NCBI RefSeq assembly: GCF_050717515.1
Contig: NZ_JBOITL010000013.1
Span: forward strand, 124,001 to 188,000
Direction of reading: 5' to 3'
Source: Clostridium_AD sp050717515
GTDB lineage: Bacteria > Bacillota > Clostridia > Clostridiales > Clostridiaceae
Length of the DNA stretch: 64,000 bases
A model generated the notes under the pieces. It was not told the DNA's origin. It made no database searches and worked only from the letters and a program-made list of their open reading frames with translations. Position 1 is the first letter of the stretch. Every line of letters starts with the position of its first letter. This document shows positions 53,398 through 62,269 of this stretch, piece after piece. The position numbers were made by a program, and so were the translations under genes.

Positions 53398-54951
53398 TTA
53401 TCTGCGTATATTATTCTTCCCTTTAATAACCCAAGATTTCTTAAACTTTGTCAATAGAGGCCCTCTTATAAATATATGCGTCAATTTTTTCCCCTGAACT
53501 GGAGCCATAGGGCTTAAATATGGAATACCATAGGACCTTAATGATGTTAATCTCAAAAGCAGTATTATCATTCCACAGGTAAGGCCCACAAGCCCCAGGG
53601 TTCCACCAAGAAGAAGAAATATTATTCTTGGATATGTAAGTGCCAAACTCATATCTGTAGATGGCAGCGCAAATGAAGATAATGCTGTAAGAGATATTAC
53701 TATAACCATAGCTGTACTAGCAAGGCCTGCTTCAACTGCTGCCTGACCTAGCACCAATGCACCAACAACGCTTATAGTCTGCCCAAGCGCCCTTGGCATC
53801 CTAATCCCAGCTTCTCTAAGTAACTCATAGACACTTAACATTAATAAACACTCAAGTAAAGCTGGATAAGGTACACCAACACGGCTTTTTATTAAAGTTA
53901 CTATTAAAGGAGTTGGAATAAGCTCCGGATGAAATGTTGTTATAGCTACGTAAAATCCTGGTAAGGTAGTGGATATAACAAATGCTATATATCTAATCCA
54001 TCTATTAAATGTGGCTGCAATAAATTTCAAATAATAATCCTCATTGCTCAAAAAAAATTCTATAAAAAGTGAAGGGACAGTTAAGACCAAGGGAGTTCCA
54101 TCAGTTAAAATGGCAACACGGCCTCCTAGTAGCTTACCTGCTATCACATCTGGCTTTTCTGTACTATATACAGTAGGAAAATTACTTGTAGGCTCATCCC
54201 CTATGTACTCTTTTATATAATTGGATTCCAATACTGAGCCTATATCAATTTTATTAATCCTTTCTTTTACCTCATTTACTATCTTAGGATCAACTATATT
54301 GGAAAGATAGACAATGATAACTTTTGTTTTAGTCTCTGTTCCAATTCTAAATTCTTCCATTTTAAGATTTGTGCTCTTAATTTTCTTTCTTAAAAGCGCT
54401 ACGTTAGAAGTTATAGATTCTGTAAATCCTTCCCTAGGACCTCTCAAAACAGTTTCAGATTGAGGTTCCTCTACATCCCTACCTGGAGGGTTGTTTATAT
54501 CAATTACCATGGCTTCATTTATTTCATCTACAAATAAAACAACTTTACCGTCTAATATTGATACCACAACTTTGCTTATGTCTCCATATATATTGTTATC
54601 CATTATCCCAAGTAAGTACTGTGAATACTCCTTACTATTAGGAGGATAGGAATTTTCAACCTTTATATTAGTCAATCTTACTATGATAGATTCTTCAAAT
54701 GTTCTTGTTTCTATCATATTATCTATATACACAAGAATAGCACTGAATTTTGTATTACTTGTAATCTTGAATTCTCTTATAACTAAATCATTACATTTAT
54801 CAAAAATATTACTTATATTTTTTTTATTTTCTTCTAAGCTATTTGAAACTTTCAAATTCTGGTATTCTTCTTGTATGCTTTTATGACTTATAGCTTGATT
54901 TTTACTATTATCTTCACTAAGTGAAAATTTTTTTTTAATTGAGTCTAACAT
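53398..54951 (-). CDS. Spore germination protein, GerA family
   Basis: Protein of 517 residues. A cytoplasmic N-terminal part of about 290 residues ends near TVYSTEKPDVIAGKLLGGRV, followed by VAILTDGTPLVLTVPSLFIE and five or six helices including TTLPGFYVAITTFHPELIPT, TLIKSRVGVPYPALLECLLM and TISVVGALVLGQAAVEAGLAS, which are the strongly conserved GerA motifs. The cation-channel subunit of the germinant receptor. The start is the ATG at 54951, eight bases after GGAGG. First gene of the operon; expression is expected in the forespore. Confidence 0.94.
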   Translation of the reverse strand: MLDSIKKKFSLSEDNSKNQAISHKSIQEEYQNLKVSNSLEENKKNISNIFDKCNDLVIREFKITSNTKFSAILVYIDNMIETRTFEESIIVRLTNIKVENSYPPNSKEYSQYLLGIMDNNIYGDISKVVVSILDGKVVLFVDEINEAMVIDINNPPGRDVEEPQSETVLRGPREGFTESITSNVALLRKKIKSTNLKMEEFRIGTETKTKVIIVYLSNIVDPKIVNEVKERINKIDIGSVLESNYIKEYIGDEPTSNFPTVYSTEKPDVIAGKLLGGRVAILTDGTPLVLTVPSLFIEFFLSNEDYYLKFIAATFNRWIRYIAFVISTTLPGFYVAITTFHPELIPTPLIVTLIKSRVGVPYPALLECLLMLSVYELLREAGIRMPRALGQTISVVGALVLGQAAVEAGLASTAMVIVISLTALSSFALPSTDMSLALTYPRIIFLLLGGTLGLVGLTCGMIILLLRLTSLRSYGIPYLSPMAPVQGKKLTHIFIRGPLLTKFKKSWVIKGKNNIRR

Positions 54952-55336
54952 TAAATCATCCTCCACCCTAATACTTTGTGATTAATCAAGTTATTTATAC
55001 CTATGATGGATTATTTTTAATTTATTTCTCTAAGGCTTTTTATCATTTCAAAGGGTATACATAATGAAATTTGGGTCATTATAATGTTTAAAGAGATTTA
55101 ATAAGTAAGATATATTTGTATAAATATTGTTATTAATTTAGCATGGTTGTTCCTGTGGTGCTGCTATGGTTATAGCAAGAGGTCATTATGGATTTAAAAT
55201 ATAGAAACCTATTTAAACCAATACCAACTATTCAAAAGTAAAAGCTAATTTATTTTAATGAAAGGAAAAGGTATCTAAATCGAGAATATTCTGACTTATT
55301 CAGATTTGTTTAGGTTTAGCAAACCAGTAAATTTTT
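54952..55336. other. Divergent promoter region
   Basis: About 385 bases between gerA (minus) and the polysaccharide deacetylase gene (plus). A Gly/Cys-rich reading at 55144-55203 was examined and rejected for lack of a start. No hairpin or clear promoter pair was found. Confidence 0.5.
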
Positions 55337-56206
55337 ATGCTTACTAAGAAAACTAAATTTATTATTTCTATATTATTGTTAATATTTTTAACAAACTCTT
55401 TAATTTTAGGTGATTTTTTCAAATCAAATAATGCTTTAGCTATAGATGAAACAAAAACTTGTGCTAAGTCTTATAATAAAGATAACCAAATATTATACCC
55501 ATTAGGTACATCAGATAAATTTACTAAAAAGCAGCTTGCAAGTAATGTAAAATGGAAAAATGATATAGTTAAATTTGCAAAGGATAATCCTGATATAGTA
55601 TTTTTAAATGGACCAACAAAAGAAAAAGCTGTATCCTTATCCTTTGATGATGGTCCTGATTCAAAAATAACACCCAAAGTACTTGATATATTAAAAAAGT
55701 ACAATATAAAAGCTAACTTTTTCTTCATAGGTGAAAGTGCCAAAACTAACCCTGAAATAGTAAAAAGAGCCTTCAATGAAGGCCACTTAATTTTAAATCA
55801 TTCTTATACACATACTGATTTAAGTAAGCTTAGTTTACAAGTAGTTACTAAAGAACTTACATCTACTGATAATATATTATATAAGCTTATAGGGAAACAC
55901 CCATCCATAGTTAGACCACCTTATGGTGCTATAGATAATAATGTTATTTCTGTTTTCAGAAAAAACAATTATCTAATGGCTATATGGTCATTAGATACCT
56001 TTGATTGGTCTCAAAAAGAAAAAAAACATATTGTAGATACTGTAATTAATAATGTTCGTCCTGGTGAAATAATACTTATGCATAGTAATAATGATAAAAT
56101 TGTAACTACTGAAGCATTGCCACAAATTATTGAAAAACTTCAAGCTAAAGGTTATCATTTTAAAACTATTTCTGATATGTTAAATATTAAAGCTTACAAA
56201 AATTAA
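55337..56206 (+). CDS. Polysaccharide deacetylase, membrane-anchored or secreted
   Basis: Protein of 289 residues. An N-terminal hydrophobic segment (FIISILLLIFLTNSLILGDF) is a signal peptide or anchor. The NodB domain spans about 95-285 with all motifs: SLSFDDGPDS (catalytic Asp and metal Asp), HSYTHTDLSK (metal His pair), RPPYGAID and ILMHSNN. It removes acetyl groups from peptidoglycan or other N-acetylated glycans; in spore-formers relatives act on cortex or cell wall. The ribosome binding site is weak, with no clear AGGAGG before the ATG. It is divergent from the ger operon. Confidence 0.92.
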   Translation: MLTKKTKFIISILLLIFLTNSLILGDFFKSNNALAIDETKTCAKSYNKDNQILYPLGTSDKFTKKQLASNVKWKNDIVKFAKDNPDIVFLNGPTKEKAVSLSFDDGPDSKITPKVLDILKKYNIKANFFFIGESAKTNPEIVKRAFNEGHLILNHSYTHTDLSKLSLQVVTKELTSTDNILYKLIGKHPSIVRPPYGAIDNNVISVFRKNNYLMAIWSLDTFDWSQKEKKHIVDTVINNVRPGEIILMHSNNDKIVTTEALPQIIEKLQAKGYHFKTISDMLNIKAYKN

Positions 56207-56248
56207 ACCACAATTATAAAAGTTTTCATAAAAAACATCTATCCACGT

Positions 56249-57877
56249 TTATCTTATTTGGTTTTGGATTAAGCTTTTCAAAGTTATGTTCTCTTCAAAA
56301 ATCGGATCTAATGCCAATGATTTTTCTGTATACTCTAGGGCTTTTTCAATTTGGCTTAGATTATAAAAGCAAACTCCAATCTTATAATAGATTTCAGCAG
56401 TAGCACCATATAATTCATGTGAATATTTGAAAAATCTTAGAGCGTCATTATCATTGCCAATATAACTAAACAACAAGCCTATATAGTATGCTAAATCCCC
56501 TTCTTCACCAATAGGAAAATAATGATCCCAAACTTTATTCATTACCATAATCAGTTCTTCTACTGGAAAATCCTCTTCAGTATCTATTCTTTCAAGCAAT
56601 ATGTTATAAACTTCTTGAAATGTTCTTGCATCCCAAACGGTAAACCGAAGAAAGGTTAGTATCTGTTTTGTCTCTAAAGATTCGCTTAGAGGCACAATTG
56701 CTTTTTTTAAAATATAAAAATCATCTGGTCCTATATTTTCAATAATTTCATTATAGGCCATTGTGGTTTCTACGAAATTATGAGAACTGTTTGTTAATAC
56801 AAACAAAGACATGTTTATATTTTCATGTTCATATATGCTATGAATGGCTTTTCCACCAAGATTTTTGAAATACTGTTCCAATGAATGAAAGTTAACAGTC
56901 ATAGAAATGCAGCCGTGTTTTGATAGAAATGGATGAGAATTTTTCAACATGGCTTTTTCATCTTTATAACCTTTATCCGCAGAAATTAAAATTATGTCAT
57001 CACTAAATAATTTTTTTAATCTAGAAATACATCGCATGGCCATTATTGGAAGTGAAAAAGATGTATCCTCCAAGTGATTTTTATAATATATAAGGATATC
57101 ATTAAAATCATCATCTTCGTAATAATTTTCACCTTTGATTCGGTTGTCCGTATAGTAATAATCTAAGCCGGCCAGTATGGATTTATCCTCAGGATTAGCC
57201 TTTACTTCTGGAGAAGTTATTGTAATCAAACCTTCAAATATTTCTCCCTTATTTACATAAAAGGTATCTTGAGGAAGGCTGTCAAAGGTATAATTAGCGA
57301 TTAAAATCAAAGGATTTTTTAGATTTCCAGGGCATAAAACTTCACCACTATTTCTTAATTTAAGCTGGTCATCTTTAGATATATCGAAGGTTGCGCAATC
57401 AAGTATTCCAGAATCAAAATAGGGTTTTAAAAAACTATGGTTTTGCCAATATTCAATGTTCTTTTCAGAAAAATCAGTTACTATATATTTAAATTTCAAC
57501 CCTTTTAGAGACGAATTTTCAATTATGTGTAAAAATCTTTTAAGAAAAGTATATGTAAATCGGCCTACCCCTGACGCAAGCTCCATTATGTATATGGTAG
57601 AATTTTTATCTATATCAGTCCTTGTAGCATAATCTCTGCAATATCCGAATATAGTTTTAGCATATAGGTTTGCTATATAAGGATTAGTTGTTATATATTG
57701 AGGTACAATTCCGCGAGTCCATGCCTCTGGCCCTTGGTTCGCAAAGAAATCTTTCTGTAGGCTCCATAACATGGATTGTGATAATTGTTTTTCAGCTTCG
57801 AGTATAACATCAGCATACTGACCTGTTGTAGCATTAGTATTTCTATGACTATTGTATTGTTTAAATTTGTTTGACAA
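56249..57877 (-). CDS. SAM-dependent methyltransferase-like protein with TPR tail
   Basis: Protein of 542 residues. Residues 70-390 look like a SAM methyltransferase: YIMELASGVGRFTYTFLKRF is motif I, YIVTDFSEKNIEYWQ the acidic loop, and LILIANYTFDSLPQDTFYV motif IV, which resembles the NDUFAF7/Methyltransf_28 group. The C-terminal 100 residues hold tetratricopeptide repeats (LFSYIGNDNDALRFFKYSHE, IYYKIGVCFYNLSQIEKALE). The target is unknown. The start is TTG at 57877 after AGGGGGG. A degraded copy of its last 20 codons lies at 58864-58936, past the adenylate kinase gene. Confidence 0.82.
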   Translation of the reverse strand: MSNKFKQYNSHRNTNATTGQYADVILEAEKQLSQSMLWSLQKDFFANQGPEAWTRGIVPQYITTNPYIANLYAKTIFGYCRDYATRTDIDKNSTIYIMELASGVGRFTYTFLKRFLHIIENSSLKGLKFKYIVTDFSEKNIEYWQNHSFLKPYFDSGILDCATFDISKDDQLKLRNSGEVLCPGNLKNPLILIANYTFDSLPQDTFYVNKGEIFEGLITITSPEVKANPEDKSILAGLDYYYTDNRIKGENYYEDDDFNDILIYYKNHLEDTSFSLPIMAMRCISRLKKLFSDDIILISADKGYKDEKAMLKNSHPFLSKHGCISMTVNFHSLEQYFKNLGGKAIHSIYEHENINMSLFVLTNSSHNFVETTMAYNEIIENIGPDDFYILKKAIVPLSESLETKQILTFLRFTVWDARTFQEVYNILLERIDTEEDFPVEELIMVMNKVWDHYFPIGEEGDLAYYIGLLFSYIGNDNDALRFFKYSHELYGATAEIYYKIGVCFYNLSQIEKALEYTEKSLALDPIFEENITLKSLIQNQIR

Positions 57878-58178
57878 AACAATCCCCCCTAATAAAATAA
57901 TTTTCAGAAAAAAATACTTATCTGAATTATTATACTATTAGCACTAATTTATGTACACTTCATGTTTTCTCTCTACTTTAGATTTCCATATAAAATTTCT
58001 ATTTGGTAATTTATTAAATTCATTGTATAATTAGTATATATCATACTTGAAAATATAATAAGAAAGGTAGGTGAAAATCCTGCACTGTGGTTTATCATTA
58101 TCCCGTTATCCCACCATTCTATTTAACGAATAGAGTGCTAAGGTTGTTTTATTACAATTTTAGGTAGCAGGCGTTATT
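57878..58178. other. Promoter and leader of adenylate kinase gene
   Basis: About 300 bases. TTGGTA (58003-58008), 17 bases, TATAAT (58026-58031) form a good plus-strand promoter. The transcript would have a leader of about 140 bases with the hairpin TCTATT/AATAGA and a GGTGAAAATCC element near 58071-58081, discussed under findings. Confidence 0.6.
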
Positions 58179-58823
58179 TTGAGAATGATTTTATTAGGTG
58201 CCCCTGGAGCTGGAAAAGGTACTCAAGCAAAGTTAATCTGTGAGAAATACAACATAACCCATCTATCAACTGGAGATATTTTTAGAATGAACATTTCAAT
58301 CTGTACTCCACTTGGTATTCAAGCAAAAAAATATATTGATAAAGGGCAGCTGGTGCCTGATGATCTAACTATACAATTAGTAGAAGATAGACTAGTAAAA
58401 GATGACTGCAAACACGGCTTTCTATTAGATGGATTTCCAAGGACTGTTTTCCAAGCAGAAGAACTAGGTAAATTTCTACAAACTATTAATAATACCTTAG
58501 ATGTTGTACTTCTAATCGATGTTCCTAAAGAATTTATACTTGAAAGAAATATAGGACGAAGGATATGTTCTTCCTGTGGATCAAGTTATCATATAAAATT
58601 TAATCCACCAAAAGAACTAGGTTTCTGTGACTTTTGTGGTGGAAAATTGATTCAAAGAAATGACGATAATGAAAAGACAGTTAAGGAAAGACTCAACGTT
58701 TATACTAATCAAACACATCCTCTAATAAATTATTATAAGACTAATCATTCACTATCTACAGTTGATGGTAGAGATGATATACTTACAGTTTCAAAAAATA
58801 TTTTTTCAAAACTAGATAATTAA
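58179..58823 (+). CDS. adk: Adenylate kinase
   Basis: Protein of 214 residues, the standard long-LID form. P-loop GAPGAGKGTQAK at residues 7-18, STGDIFRMN, LLDGFPRTVFQAEEL, and a zinc LID with CSSCGSSYHI and CDFCGGK (four cysteines). The usual LID start GRRICSSCG is present. It converts AMP and ATP to two ADP. Canonical adk lies in the ribosomal-protein operon beside secY; this one stands alone with its own promoter, so it may be a paralogue. Small substitutions in the P-loop region (MNISICTPLGIQ instead of the usual RANIKNGTPLG type) support divergence. Start taken as TTG 58179; ATG 58185 is an alternative. Confidence 0.92.
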   Translation: MRMILLGAPGAGKGTQAKLICEKYNITHLSTGDIFRMNISICTPLGIQAKKYIDKGQLVPDDLTIQLVEDRLVKDDCKHGFLLDGFPRTVFQAEELGKFLQTINNTLDVVLLIDVPKEFILERNIGRRICSSCGSSYHIKFNPPKELGFCDFCGGKLIQRNDDNEKTVKERLNVYTNQTHPLINYYKTNHSLSTVDGRDDILTVSKNIFSKLDN

Positions 58824-58863
58824 TGTATATTTAAAAATTTTCAATGTTTTATAATATTTAGTC

Positions 58864-58936
58864 TTAGATTAAATTTTTCAAAGTTCTACTCTCTTCAAAA
58901 ATTTGATCTAAGGCTAGCCAATACTATTTTTTTCAA
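58864..58936 (-). pseudogene. Degraded 3' fragment of methyltransferase-TPR gene
   Basis: Read on the minus strand, the segment encodes ALDQIFEESRTLKNLI followed by a stop, which aligns with ALDPIFEENITLKSLI at the end of the methyltransferase-TPR protein (56249-57877). Nucleotide identity is visible over about 60 bases (for example TTTTTCAAAGTT and CTCTTCAAAAAT shared). Upstream of it the frame is broken and there is no gene body. It is a relic of a second copy, now lying between adk and the MerR gene. Confidence 0.75.
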
Positions 58937-58943
58937 GTGACAG

Positions 58944-59759
58944 TTACCTTAATAATATTTGAATTTGTCCTAAAGATCTTTCCTCCCCATCATTCCCAAC
59001 TCTAGTCATTATATATATTTCATAAAAATCTCCACTTACTTCAATATTATTTTTATCTATATACTCCATAAGACTCTTATAATACTTACTAGTATTATTA
59101 TAATCATCATCAAAATTTAATGTTATATATTCTCCTTTCGGCAAAGTTATTAAATTATCATCATCATTTGTAATATTCTCTGAGACACTAATTAACATAT
59201 TATATATTAATTCATCAGATTTTTTCACATCTTCGTATGATACAGCAAAAGCAAGTTCTTTATGTGAACTATTATATTTTTGTTCCATAGCAACTAATAT
59301 TTCGCTTAAATTCACCTCAAACTCTTCTGTATACCTCTTTGTATTATTATATTTAATAAATTTTCTTTCCTGATTATATTTAATAAAAACGTCACCAATG
59401 CCTTCTTCTAAAGATTCTTTTATACGCTGCTCAAGAAAGCTAATATTATTTTTTACTATACTTAATTCTTTTATTCTAGCATCTATCATTTTCTTTTGCT
59501 TACTTATTATATTAAGTATAGAATCAAATGAAGTATAATTTTCTATTAATTCCTTTATTTCCTCCAAGGATAAACCCATAGCCTTACACTGTTTTATTAA
59601 ATCAAGTATTACTAAGTGTTTTGCAGAGTAATATCTATATCTGCTCTTTTCGTTTATATATGAAGGTTTTATTAGTCCGACTTTTTCATAATATCGTAAT
59701 GTTTGAACTGATAGATTTTGTAACTTTGATATTTCTCCTATGGAAAAGTTAGTTCCCAT
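58944..59759 (-). CDS. MerR-family regulator with GyrI-like effector domain
   Basis: Protein of 271 residues. The DNA-binding domain is typical of MerR: FSIGEISKLQNLSVQTLRYY, EKVGLIKPSYINEKSRYRYY and the helix CKAMGLSLEEIKELIENY. A coiled coil (80-115) leads to an effector-binding domain like BmrR and Mta (for example LPKGEYITLNFDDDYNN, GDFYEIYIMTRVG). Such regulators bind hydrophobic cations and switch on drug efflux pumps. The MATE gene lies on the same strand upstream, 204 bases away, beyond a terminator; it is the likely target. GAGGTGAG precedes the ATG. Confidence 0.92.
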   Translation of the reverse strand: MGTNFSIGEISKLQNLSVQTLRYYEKVGLIKPSYINEKSRYRYYSAKHLVILDLIKQCKAMGLSLEEIKELIENYTSFDSILNIISKQKKMIDARIKELSIVKNNISFLEQRIKESLEEGIGDVFIKYNQERKFIKYNNTKRYTEEFEVNLSEILVAMEQKYNSSHKELAFAVSYEDVKKSDELIYNMLISVSENITNDDDNLITLPKGEYITLNFDDDYNNTSKYYKSLMEYIDKNNIEVSGDFYEIYIMTRVGNDGEERSLGQIQILLR

Positions 59760-59862
59760 ATTCTCACCTCATCTATGTTTAACAATCTTCATAAAAATAA
59801 GTAGTCCACCTACTAATCTATTTTTTGAGATGCCTTATTCATATTTAATTTTTCCAAATAAT

Positions 59863-59896
59863 AAAACTATGCCTAAATTACTTTAGGCATAGTTTT
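59863..59896. terminator. Terminator after MATE gene
   Basis: 15-bp stem AAAACTATGCCTAAA/TTTAGGCATAGTTTT with a 4-base loop. It ends the MATE transcript (stop at 59964, minus) before the MerR gene. Confidence 0.85.
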
Positions 59897-59963
59897 ATTA
59901 TACTACTTTTTTTCTTTTTATAAGAAGTTTTCAAACTATTATTTTCATTTAAGCACCAAAAGT

Positions 59964-61268
59964 CTATTCAGCAAAAACTGCTTGTGTGGAAGTTTTCACA
60001 TTCGCTATTAATTTTATTGTTATAAATGTTAAACTTTCAGATACCGTTGCGCTTATCCATATTCCATTTATTCCAAACATACTTCCAAATATAAATAAAC
60101 ATATTGGCAAGAAAATAACCGATCTACATATGCAGCTTATATTTGAATACATTGGTTTTTCTATAGCTTGATAATACACAAGAGTATTTAGATTCAATCC
60201 TACTACAAAATAACTAAAACTTGCTACTCTAAGTGCCTTATAAGCTAGCTGTGCTATGTATGGATCTGATGTAAATATTCCTATAAGGTTCTGTCCAAAG
60301 ACAAAACTTGTTATAACAAAAGCTCCACTTATTAAAAGTGATGAAATACAGGTGATTTTAAAGAATCCTATAAGTTTTTCAGCATCTTTTCTTCCATAAT
60401 TATAACTTAAAAGCGGTTGTACTCCTAGTGTTATTCCATAGAGAACCATATATATATTTGTAGTTAAATAATTTATTATACTATATGCAGAAATGCCTAT
60501 GTCCCCAACATATTTTGCTAAAGCTATATTATGCAATAACACAATTATTGAATAACTTCCTTGCGCAAAAAATGATGGAAAACCTATAAGTGAAAACTCT
60601 TTAATAATTTCCTTATTAAGTTTTACCTTTCCAAAAGTTAAGTGACCTTTTCCTTTTAAGAAATGAGGTAATAAAATACATACTGTAACTATTTGACCAA
60701 GGCCAGTAGCAATAGCTGCCCCTTTTATTCCAAAACCAAATTGAAATATAAATATGTAATCTAATATTATATTAGTTATTGCACCGCATATTGTAGATAC
60801 CATTGCAAGTTTTGGTCTTCCATCATTTCTAACAAAACTACTAAGAACTATTCCTGCTAAATTAGGAATACAAAATAATGCATAAAACCTTAAATACTCT
60901 ACGGACATAGTTTGCAATTTCTGTGTTGCTCCTAGAAAATTCACTATTCCTTCTGTAAAGAAGGCGCCTATTATACTTATTCCAATACTAAGTATTAGTA
61001 AAAACTTAAACACTTGTCTAAATATATTTACTGCCTTTTCAGTATTGTTTGCTCCGAAATTTTTAGAGACTAGCGCTCCCCCACCTATTGCAAACATAGA
61101 AGCAAGACCAAATAACAAAACTGTAAATGGTAGCACTATGTTAACTGCTGCTAATGCTGAATCCCCCACACCTTGACCTACGAATATTCCATCGATAACT
61201 GTATACATTGAAGAAATAAACATAGCGATTGCTGATGGAACAGCGTATTTGAAAAATTTTTTCGTCAT
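59964..61268 (-). CDS. MATE family efflux transporter near MerR gene
   Basis: Membrane protein of 434 residues with twelve helices, opening FFKYAVPSAIAMFISSMYTV then VIDGIFVGQGVGDSALAAVN. The motif GQGVGDSALAAVN and the repeat segment VLYGITLGVQPLLSYNYG place it in the MepA-like branch of MATE transporters. AAAAGGTGG precedes the ATG. The BmrR-like regulator gene lies downstream on the same strand. Third MATE gene in the window and clearly distinct in sequence from the other two. Confidence 0.92.
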   Translation of the reverse strand: MTKKFFKYAVPSAIAMFISSMYTVIDGIFVGQGVGDSALAAVNIVLPFTVLLFGLASMFAIGGGALVSKNFGANNTEKAVNIFRQVFKFLLILSIGISIIGAFFTEGIVNFLGATQKLQTMSVEYLRFYALFCIPNLAGIVLSSFVRNDGRPKLAMVSTICGAITNIILDYIFIFQFGFGIKGAAIATGLGQIVTVCILLPHFLKGKGHLTFGKVKLNKEIIKEFSLIGFPSFFAQGSYSIIVLLHNIALAKYVGDIGISAYSIINYLTTNIYMVLYGITLGVQPLLSYNYGRKDAEKLIGFFKITCISSLLISGAFVITSFVFGQNLIGIFTSDPYIAQLAYKALRVASFSYFVVGLNLNTLVYYQAIEKPMYSNISCICRSVIFLPICLFIFGSMFGINGIWISATVSESLTFITIKLIANVKTSTQAVFAE

Positions 61269-61406
61269 AAATATCCACCTTTTCTTATTATTTTCACACT
61301 TTTTCTAGTATAAACTATATTGTTACTATAGAGTCAACTTATTTTTTTCAATAAGCAAAAGTGTTATTAAAAATAGAAGTAGCAGATAAAATTATAGTAC
61401 TATAAT

Positions 61407-61444
61407 AAAAACATCCAATTTGCATTGCAAAATTGGATGTTTTT
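61407..61444. terminator. Hairpin after response regulator gene
   Basis: Stem AAAACATCCAATTT with its complement, with GCATTGC in the loop and T runs on both outer flanks. It ends the CheY-like gene (stop at 61452, minus) and could also serve the plus strand. Confidence 0.8.
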
Positions 61445-61451
61445 ATTTGAC

Positions 61452-61832
61452 TTATATTAGCACTCTATTTACCAATTCAACCAAACACTCCTTCACTAAC
61501 TCCTTCTTCATGAAACAAATAGCTCCAAATGACTCACACAAACCTAACTCATCACTAAAATTATATTTTCCACCATCTGAAAGTACAATTATTTTTGTAT
61601 CCTTGTAATCCTTTCCTAACTCAATTACCACGTCTATTCCTGTTTTTTTAGGCATATATACATCAGTAATTACTAAATCAACATTTCCCATGCTTTTAAA
61701 TAATTCTATGCCTTCTTCTCCATCACATGCCTCATATACTATATAACCTGCTTGTTCCAAAATACTCCTTATAAAATTTCTAATACTTATAGAATCGTCA
61801 ATAATTAATATATTCGTTGATTCTTTGTTCAT
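61452..61832 (-). CDS. Single-domain response regulator (CheY-like)
   Basis: Protein of 126 residues that is one receiver domain. The acidic pair lies in ILIIDDSISI, the phospho-acceptor Asp in VDLVITDVYMPKKTG at about residue 57, the switch Thr/Ser position is IIVLSDGG, and the conserved Lys is in FMKKELVKE. It has no output domain. The Asp-Gly-Gly in LSDGG replaces the usual LTA/LSA pattern. It could accept phosphate from the orphan kinases, but no kinase gene is adjacent. GGGGGA precedes the ATG. Confidence 0.92.
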   Translation of the reverse strand: MNKESTNILIIDDSISIRNFIRSILEQAGYIVYEACDGEEGIELFKSMGNVDLVITDVYMPKKTGIDVVIELGKDYKDTKIIVLSDGGKYNFSDELGLCESFGAICFMKKELVKECLVELVNRVLI

Positions 61833-62269
61833 TTTTTAATTCCCCCTTGTTATATTAAATCACCTTTGATTTGTAATATCAACGACTTCAAAAGGTAATT
61901 TAGACTTTCGATGAAGCTTTTCTTTACTAAAGTAGGAAACCCCTACTTATAATATATTTATCGTATATTATAACAAAATATTAATATAGAATTTTAAAAA
62001 CAATAAAAAAAATTATAATTATTATATCATACACAATATTCTTTAAAATGTAAAACCCTTATTTGATTTTGCATACTGATTTATTTCAGACACTATAGGA
62101 CCTCAGCTGTTCTATTAACACACTTATCATCAAACTCGCCAAGCACTCAGACCCCGGAAGAGTTATATAAATCTAACCACTACGTCTATTTAGTTATCTA
62201 AGGTTGCTACAGTTTTTATTGCATAAAAATATGTAAAGTATTATATTTTAAATAAGGGGATGAATGGAA
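61833..62269. other. Intergenic region without recognised gene
   Basis: About 437 bases between the divergent CheY-like and amidohydrolase genes. A small hairpin AAGTAGG/CCTACTT lies at 61930-61948. The part 62080-62200 is less AT-rich than its flanks and could be a decayed gene; read on the minus strand it gives short fragments broken by stops. No riboswitch or RNA gene recognised. Confidence 0.5.

Noticed and set aside
55144..55203. Gly/Cys-rich reading (GCSCGAAMVIARGHYG) that resembles small YjcZ-like spore proteins
   Set aside because: An in-frame stop lies just upstream, there is no start codon before the Gly/Cys part and no ribosome binding site.
58060..58180. Cobalamin riboswitch in front of adk
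   Set aside because: Only GGTGAAAATCC and CACTGTGG match; the order, spacing and the remaining conserved parts do not, and adk is not a B12-related gene. Kept only as an unexplained leader.
62080..62200. Decayed gene in the gap before the amidohydrolase
   Set aside because: A short minus-strand stretch looks protein-like (LGEFDDKCVNRTAEVL), but it is broken by stops within 30 codons and has no family I can name.
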